Source: Geomonas edaphica (lineage in GTDB: Bacteria; Desulfobacterota; Desulfuromonadia; Geobacterales; Geobacteraceae). Taken from it: 64,000 nt of DNA. A program made the position numbers and the translations under genes. Each line of letters opens with the position of its first letter. Within the stretch, counting starts at the first letter, position 1. This document shows positions 60,139 through 64,000 of this stretch, one piece after another. Location of the stretch: assembly GCF_004917075.1 (NCBI RefSeq), contig NZ_SSYB01000004.1, positions 355,006-419,005 of the forward strand. Reading direction: 5' to 3'. The notes beneath the pieces are model-generated. The model was not told the origin of the DNA and searched no databases. It worked only from the letters and a program-made list of their open reading frames with translations.

Positions 60139-62691
60139 ATGAACCTCTTCTCGACGCTGCACCGCTTCACCGTTGTCCCCTCGCTCCCCAAGGAGCTCAC
60201 CGGGCTGCAACGGATCGCATACAACCTCTGGTGGACCTGGGAGCCGGAGGCCATCGGCCTCTTCAAACGGCTCGACCCGGAGCTTTGGCGCACCACGCGC
60301 CACAACCCACTCGAGATGCTCGGCTCCCTCCAGCAGGCGACCTACGAGAGCCTGATGCTGGACGAGGGGTTCATGTCGCACCTCTGCCACGTGGAGGAGC
60401 GGCTCAACGAGTACCTCGCCACGCGCACCTGGTACGAGCGGCACGGCAACCCGCGCGCCCGCATCGCCTACTTCTCCATGGAGTTCGGCCTGCACGAGTC
60501 GCTCCCGATCTACTCGGGGGGGCTCGGCATCCTGGCCGGCGACCACCTGAAATCCGCCAGCGACCTGGGGCTTCCACTCGTAGGCGTCGGGCTCCTTTAC
60601 CGGCAGGGGTACTTCCGCCAGTACCTGAACCTCGAGGGGTGGCAGCAGGAGATCTACCCCGAAAACGACTTCTACAACCTTCCCCTCGCTCTCGAGCGCG
60701 ACGCGGACGGCAACCCGCTCGCCTTCGAGGTCGAGTACCCCGGGCGCACGGTACTGGTGCAGATCTGGCGCGTCATCGTGGGACGGGTGCGCCTGTTCCT
60801 GCTCGACACCAACCTGGAAGAGAATGCCCCCGCGGACCGAGAGATCACGACGCGCCTTTACGGCGGCGACCAGGAGATGCGCATCCGCCAGGAGATCCTG
60901 CTCGGCATCGGCGGAGTCCGGGCGCTGCGCCTTCTCGGGGTCGAGCCCAACGTCTGCCACATGAACGAGGGGCACGCCGCCTTCCTCGCCCTGGAGCGCA
61001 TCCGCCTCCTGATGGAGGAGCGTTCGCTCACCTTCGGCGAGGCGATGGAGGCGGTGCGCGGCGGCAACGTCTTCACCACCCACACGCCGGTTGAGGCGGG
61101 CATCGACCATTTCCCCCCCGATCTTCTCGAGCGCTACCTCGGGCAGTACTACCGCCGCCTGGGTCTCTCCCGAGAGCAGTTCATGGCCCTCGGGATGCAG
61201 AACCACGGCAGGAACAACGAGAACTTCTGCATGGCGGTCCTCGCCATGAAGCTCTCGTTGCACTCAAACGGCGTGAGCGAGCTGCACGGCATGGTCTCGC
61301 GCCGCATGTGGGCCGACGTCTGGCCCGACCTGCCCGAAGAACAACTCCCCCTCACCTACGTAACGAACGGGGTGCACCAGAAGAGCTGGCTCTCCGAGGA
61401 GATGAGCGGCCTCTTGACCCGCTACCTCGGGACCCGCTGGATCGAGCAGAGCGACGACGCCCTCTGGCGCAAGGTCACGCGCATCCCGGACGCCGAGCTT
61501 TGGCGCACGCACCGCCGCGGCACCGAGCGCCTCGTGGACTACGCGAGAAACTCGCTCAAGACCCAGTTGCAGAAGCTCGATGCGAGCACCAAGGAGATCG
61601 ATCGCGCCGGCGACGTACTCGACCCGGAGATCCTCACCGTCGGGTTCGCGCGCCGCTTCGCGACCTACAAGCGCGGCACGCTCCTTCTGCACGACAAGGA
61701 GCGCCTGGAGCGGATTCTGAACCACCCGGAGCGCCCGGTGCAAATCGTTTTCGCCGGCAAGGCACACCCCGCGGACCACCAGGGGAAGGAGCTCATCCGG
61801 CAAATCGTGCAGCTCTCCAAAGAGGAGAAGTTCCGGCGCCGCATCCTCTTCCTCGAGGACTACGACATCTCGGTGGCCCGGCGCCTCGTGCAGGGGGTGG
61901 ACATCTGGCTCAACACGCCGCTCAGACCTTTGGAGGCGAGCGGCACGAGCGGCATGAAGGCCGCCTTCAACGGCGGGCTCAACATGAGCATCCTGGACGG
62001 CTGGTGGTGCGAGGGTTACCGCGGGAACAACGGCTGGGCCATCGGCAGGGGGGAGGTCTACGACGATCTCACCTACCAGAACGAGGTGGAGAGCCGGGCC
62101 ATCTACGACCTTTTGGAGAAGGAGATCGTGCCGCTTTTCTACAACCGGGGGAGCGACGGCGTGCCGCGCGGCTGGACCGCCTTCATGAAGACGTCGATGG
62201 AGACCCTCTGCCCGGTTTTCTCCACGCACCGCATGGTGCAGGAGTACGCCCGTCGCTGCTACCTCCCCGCCTTCGAGCATTGGGAGCGGCTGAACCGGGA
62301 CGACCTGAGGCTGGCCGTCGAACTCGCGCGCTGGAAGGAGCGGCTGCACGGCGTATGGGGCGGGCTTTCCATCGTGGCGGTGGAGGCGACGTGCGCGCGG
62401 GAGGTGACCGTCGGGGAGCGGGTCCCCATCTCGGTGCAGATCACCCCAGGCGAGGTGCCGCTATCCGAGATCGCGGTCGAGGTGTACTTCGGGGTGCTCG
62501 ATTCGAGGGGATCCATCGTGGGAGGGGAAGTGGTGCCGCTCGCCCCCGCCCCCGACCCGGAACGGGCCGGTCACTTCGGCGGCGAGCTGGAGTGCCGTTT
62601 TTGCGGGCGGCACGGCTTTCTCTTGAGGGTCATGCCGCGGCACCCGGAACTGGGGACCGTGTACGACCCGGGGCTGATCCTTTGGGGGTGA
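60139..62691 (+). CDS. glgP: Alpha-glucan (glycogen) phosphorylase
   Basis: An 850-residue GT35 phosphorylase of the short, DUF3417-containing type: N-terminal NLWWTWEPEAIGLFKRLDPELW, core IAYFSMEFGLHESLPIYSGGLGILAGDHLKSASDLGLPLVGVGLLY, and the PLP-lysine region EASGTSGMKAAFNGGLNMSILDGWW (Lys607). The C-terminus has an extra beta-rich domain. It releases glucose-1-phosphate from glycogen or starch. It follows the response regulator gene by 16 bp and could be read through from it. It is convergent with flhB. Confidence 0.96.
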   Translation: MNLFSTLHRFTVVPSLPKELTGLQRIAYNLWWTWEPEAIGLFKRLDPELWRTTRHNPLEMLGSLQQATYESLMLDEGFMSHLCHVEERLNEYLATRTWYERHGNPRARIAYFSMEFGLHESLPIYSGGLGILAGDHLKSASDLGLPLVGVGLLYRQGYFRQYLNLEGWQQEIYPENDFYNLPLALERDADGNPLAFEVEYPGRTVLVQIWRVIVGRVRLFLLDTNLEENAPADREITTRLYGGDQEMRIRQEILLGIGGVRALRLLGVEPNVCHMNEGHAAFLALERIRLLMEERSLTFGEAMEAVRGGNVFTTHTPVEAGIDHFPPDLLERYLGQYYRRLGLSREQFMALGMQNHGRNNENFCMAVLAMKLSLHSNGVSELHGMVSRRMWADVWPDLPEEQLPLTYVTNGVHQKSWLSEEMSGLLTRYLGTRWIEQSDDALWRKVTRIPDAELWRTHRRGTERLVDYARNSLKTQLQKLDASTKEIDRAGDVLDPEILTVGFARRFATYKRGTLLLHDKERLERILNHPERPVQIVFAGKAHPADHQGKELIRQIVQLSKEEKFRRRILFLEDYDISVARRLVQGVDIWLNTPLRPLEASGTSGMKAAFNGGLNMSILDGWWCEGYRGNNGWAIGRGEVYDDLTYQNEVESRAIYDLLEKEIVPLFYNRGSDGVPRGWTAFMKTSMETLCPVFSTHRMVQEYARRCYLPAFEHWERLNRDDLRLAVELARWKERLHGVWGGLSIVAVEATCAREVTVGERVPISVQITPGEVPLSEIAVEVYFGVLDSRGSIVGGEVVPLAPAPDPERAGHFGGELECRFCGRHGFLLRVMPRHPELGTVYDPGLILWG

Positions 62692-62706
62692 GGCGGCCGC
62701 CTCACC
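62687..62706. other. 20-bp perfect palindrome spanning both stop codons of convergent genes
   Basis: GGTGAGGCGGCCGCCTCACC contains the glgP stop (62689-62691) and the flhB stop (62702-62704) in symmetric positions. No T-run follows. Confidence 0.6.
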
Positions 62707-63760
62707 TCTTCTTCAAACTGTAAACGTAGGCCAAGATCTCGGCTACCGCGGCGTAGAGCCCCTCCGGGATCTCGCCCCCCTCGTCCACTTGGGCATGGAG
62801 CTCGCGGGCTAGGAAGCGGTTTTCCACCAGGGTCACTCCGTTCTCCCGCGCCACGATCTTGATCTGCAGCGCCATCTCGTCGACCCCCTTGAAGATCACC
62901 ATCGGGGCGGACATCTTGAAGCGGTCGTACTTGAGCGCGACGGCGTAGTGGGTCGGGTTGGTGACCACGACGTCCGCGGTCGGCACGATCTGGCGCATGC
63001 GGCGGCGCGCCATCTGGAAGGCCTTCTGGCGCTGCTTCCCCTTGATGGCCGGGTCCCCCTCCGTGTTCTTGTGCTCGTCCTTCACCTCCTGTTTGGTCAT
63101 CATCAGGTTCTCTGTGAAGCGCCACTTCACGAAGGCAAGGTCGAGGACCGCGAGGAGTATCAGCACGCCGCAGGTGTGCAGCACGATCTTGAAGGCAAGG
63201 TGCCCTATGAACAGCAGGATCCCCTGCAGGTCCTGGTCCACCAGGAAGACGATCCCCTCCATCTCTTCGGCGAGGATCTTGTAGGCCATGTACCCCACGA
63301 TCGCCATCTTCATGAAGGACTTGGCCACCTCGAAGACCGAGTCCTTGTTGAAGAGCCTCGACACCCCCTGCACCGGGTTCAGGCGCCCCAGGTCGAACTT
63401 CAGCTTCTCCGAGCTCAGGTTGATCCCACCCTGGCCGATCTCCACCGCCATCCCCGCAATGAGGCAGACCAGCATGAACGGGGCGACCATGATGGCCAGG
63501 TTGCCGAACTCCTTCATCATCAGGTGATGCACCCCGCCGGTGGTCACCTCGATGGTGGCAAGCCCGCCGAAGATGTCCCTCATGGTCCCCTGCAGCGTCT
63601 TCAGGATGAGCCCCGAGCTCGCGTAGAGACCGATCATGGCCGCGATGAGGGTGAAGGCCGAGGTCATCTCGCGGCTGCGCGCGACCTGTCCCTTGCTCTT
63701 AGCGTCAGAGATCTTCTTGCTTGTCGGCTTCTCTGTTTTGGAGTGTTTGTCGTCGGACAT
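62702..63760 (-). CDS. flhB: Flagellar type III secretion protein FlhB
   Basis: A 352-residue export-apparatus switch protein. It begins with the basic KTEKPTSKKISDAKSKGQVARS motif, has four membrane helices, and the C-terminal cytoplasmic domain carries the autocleavage site NPTH (near residue 265, VVVTNPTHYAVALKYD). Cleavage between N and P switches substrate specificity from rod/hook to filament. It lies 9 bp after fliR. The rest of the flagellar operon lies beyond the right edge. Confidence 0.97.
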   Translation of the reverse strand: MSDDKHSKTEKPTSKKISDAKSKGQVARSREMTSAFTLIAAMIGLYASSGLILKTLQGTMRDIFGGLATIEVTTGGVHHLMMKEFGNLAIMVAPFMLVCLIAGMAVEIGQGGINLSSEKLKFDLGRLNPVQGVSRLFNKDSVFEVAKSFMKMAIVGYMAYKILAEEMEGIVFLVDQDLQGILLFIGHLAFKIVLHTCGVLILLAVLDLAFVKWRFTENLMMTKQEVKDEHKNTEGDPAIKGKQRQKAFQMARRRMRQIVPTADVVVTNPTHYAVALKYDRFKMSAPMVIFKGVDEMALQIKIVARENGVTLVENRFLARELHAQVDEGGEIPEGLYAAVAEILAYVYSLKKR

Positions 63761-63769
63761 GGGAGGGCC

Positions 63770-64000
63770 TTAGGCGAGTAGCCTGAAGAGCGTGCGCATC
63801 TGGTCCGTGAAGTTGGCGAAGCTTCCCTGCAGCACCCTGAGGAAGATGGGGAGGGAGATGCCGAGGAGGAGGAAACCGATACCAATGTTTAGCGGCATGC
63901 TCACCATGAAGACGTTCATGGCCGGGAAGCTCCTGGCCACGATGCCAAGCGCCACGGTCGTCGCCAAAAGGGCCACCGAGACCGGCGCCGCGAGCTTGAT
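63770..64000 (-). CDS. fliR: Flagellar export apparatus protein FliR, 3' fragment
   Basis: The last ~76 residues of FliR. The frame is open to the right edge (KLAAPVSVALLATTVALGIVARSFPAMNVF), and PLNIGIGFLLLGISLPIF is typical of the FliR C-terminus. An internal GTG at 63976 is not the start. FliR sits in the membrane pore of the flagellar secretion system beside FlhB. Confidence 0.93.
   Translation of the reverse strand: MKLAAPVSVALLATTVALGIVARSFPAMNVFMVSMPLNIGIGFLLLGISLPIFLRVLQGSFANFTDQMRTLFRLLA

Overview
The window is GC-rich, densely coded chromosomal DNA from a Desulfuromonadota bacterium, most likely Geobacteraceae (Geobacter/Geomonas/Citrifermentans group). The evidence is a secreted multiheme cytochrome operon, many sigma-54 components, an anaerobic B12 operon with a ThiC paralogue, a [FeFe]-hydrogenase-like sensor fused to an NtrC-type activator, selA, and flagellar genes. 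I saw no rRNA, tRNA, CRISPR array, prophage or insertion sequence.

Layout. 1-5 kb: the 3' end of an Omp85-family barrel gene, an FRG-domain gene, a MocR-type regulator, a secreted orphan domain and a radical SAM protein. 5-8 kb: a DinG-type helicase fused to an N-terminal JAB/RadC-like domain. 8-12 kb: an operon of multiheme cytochrome, alpha/alpha-toroid protein and PPIase lipoprotein, preceded by a sigma-54-like promoter and a structured leader. 12-21 kb: comF, LUD and flavodoxin-like genes, gpmI, and rlmH-rsfS-nadD-proA-proB; this stretch is rich in short intergenic repeats. 21-35 kb: phosphate transport (pit and DUF47), radC, a YdbH/YnbE/YdbL-type envelope lipid-transport pair, a long-form GAPDH, small membrane proteins, a K+ channel and a GntR regulator. 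35-42 kb: selA, ispD-ispF, glnS and cysS. 42-45 kb: a hydrogenase-sensor/sigma-54 activator with a small ribbon-helix-helix gene behind its own sigma-54 promoter, plus a candidate sRNA. 46.5-55.2 kb: one long minus-strand cobamide operon (cobU-cobT-cobS-cobC-cbiA-bzaF-like-cbiM-cbiN-like-cbiQ-cbiO) under a cobalamin riboswitch. 55-64 kb: engB, an HDOD protein, a histidine kinase and NtrC-type regulator, glycogen phosphorylase, and flhB/fliR running off the end.

How genes work together. The cobamide operon couples cobalt uptake (CbiMNQO), corrin amidation (CbiA), nucleotide-loop assembly (CobUTSC) and probably anaerobic lower-ligand synthesis (the ThiC paralogue) under one B12-sensing leader. 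The cytochrome operon pairs an exported heme protein with a periplasmic prolyl isomerase and a repeat protein that could help fold or assemble it. Around the hydrogenase-sensor gene, two near-identical 20-bp palindromes, a canonical -24/-12 promoter and a ribbon-helix-helix gene form a compact predicted regulatory circuit. Many intergenic gaps carry distinct repeat types: heptamers, a 9-bp minisatellite, octamer inverted arrays and C/G-rich REP-like palindromes.

Limits: all calls come from reading sequence and translations, with no database search. Promoter, operator, sRNA and riboswitch calls without a named family are pattern-based inferences.
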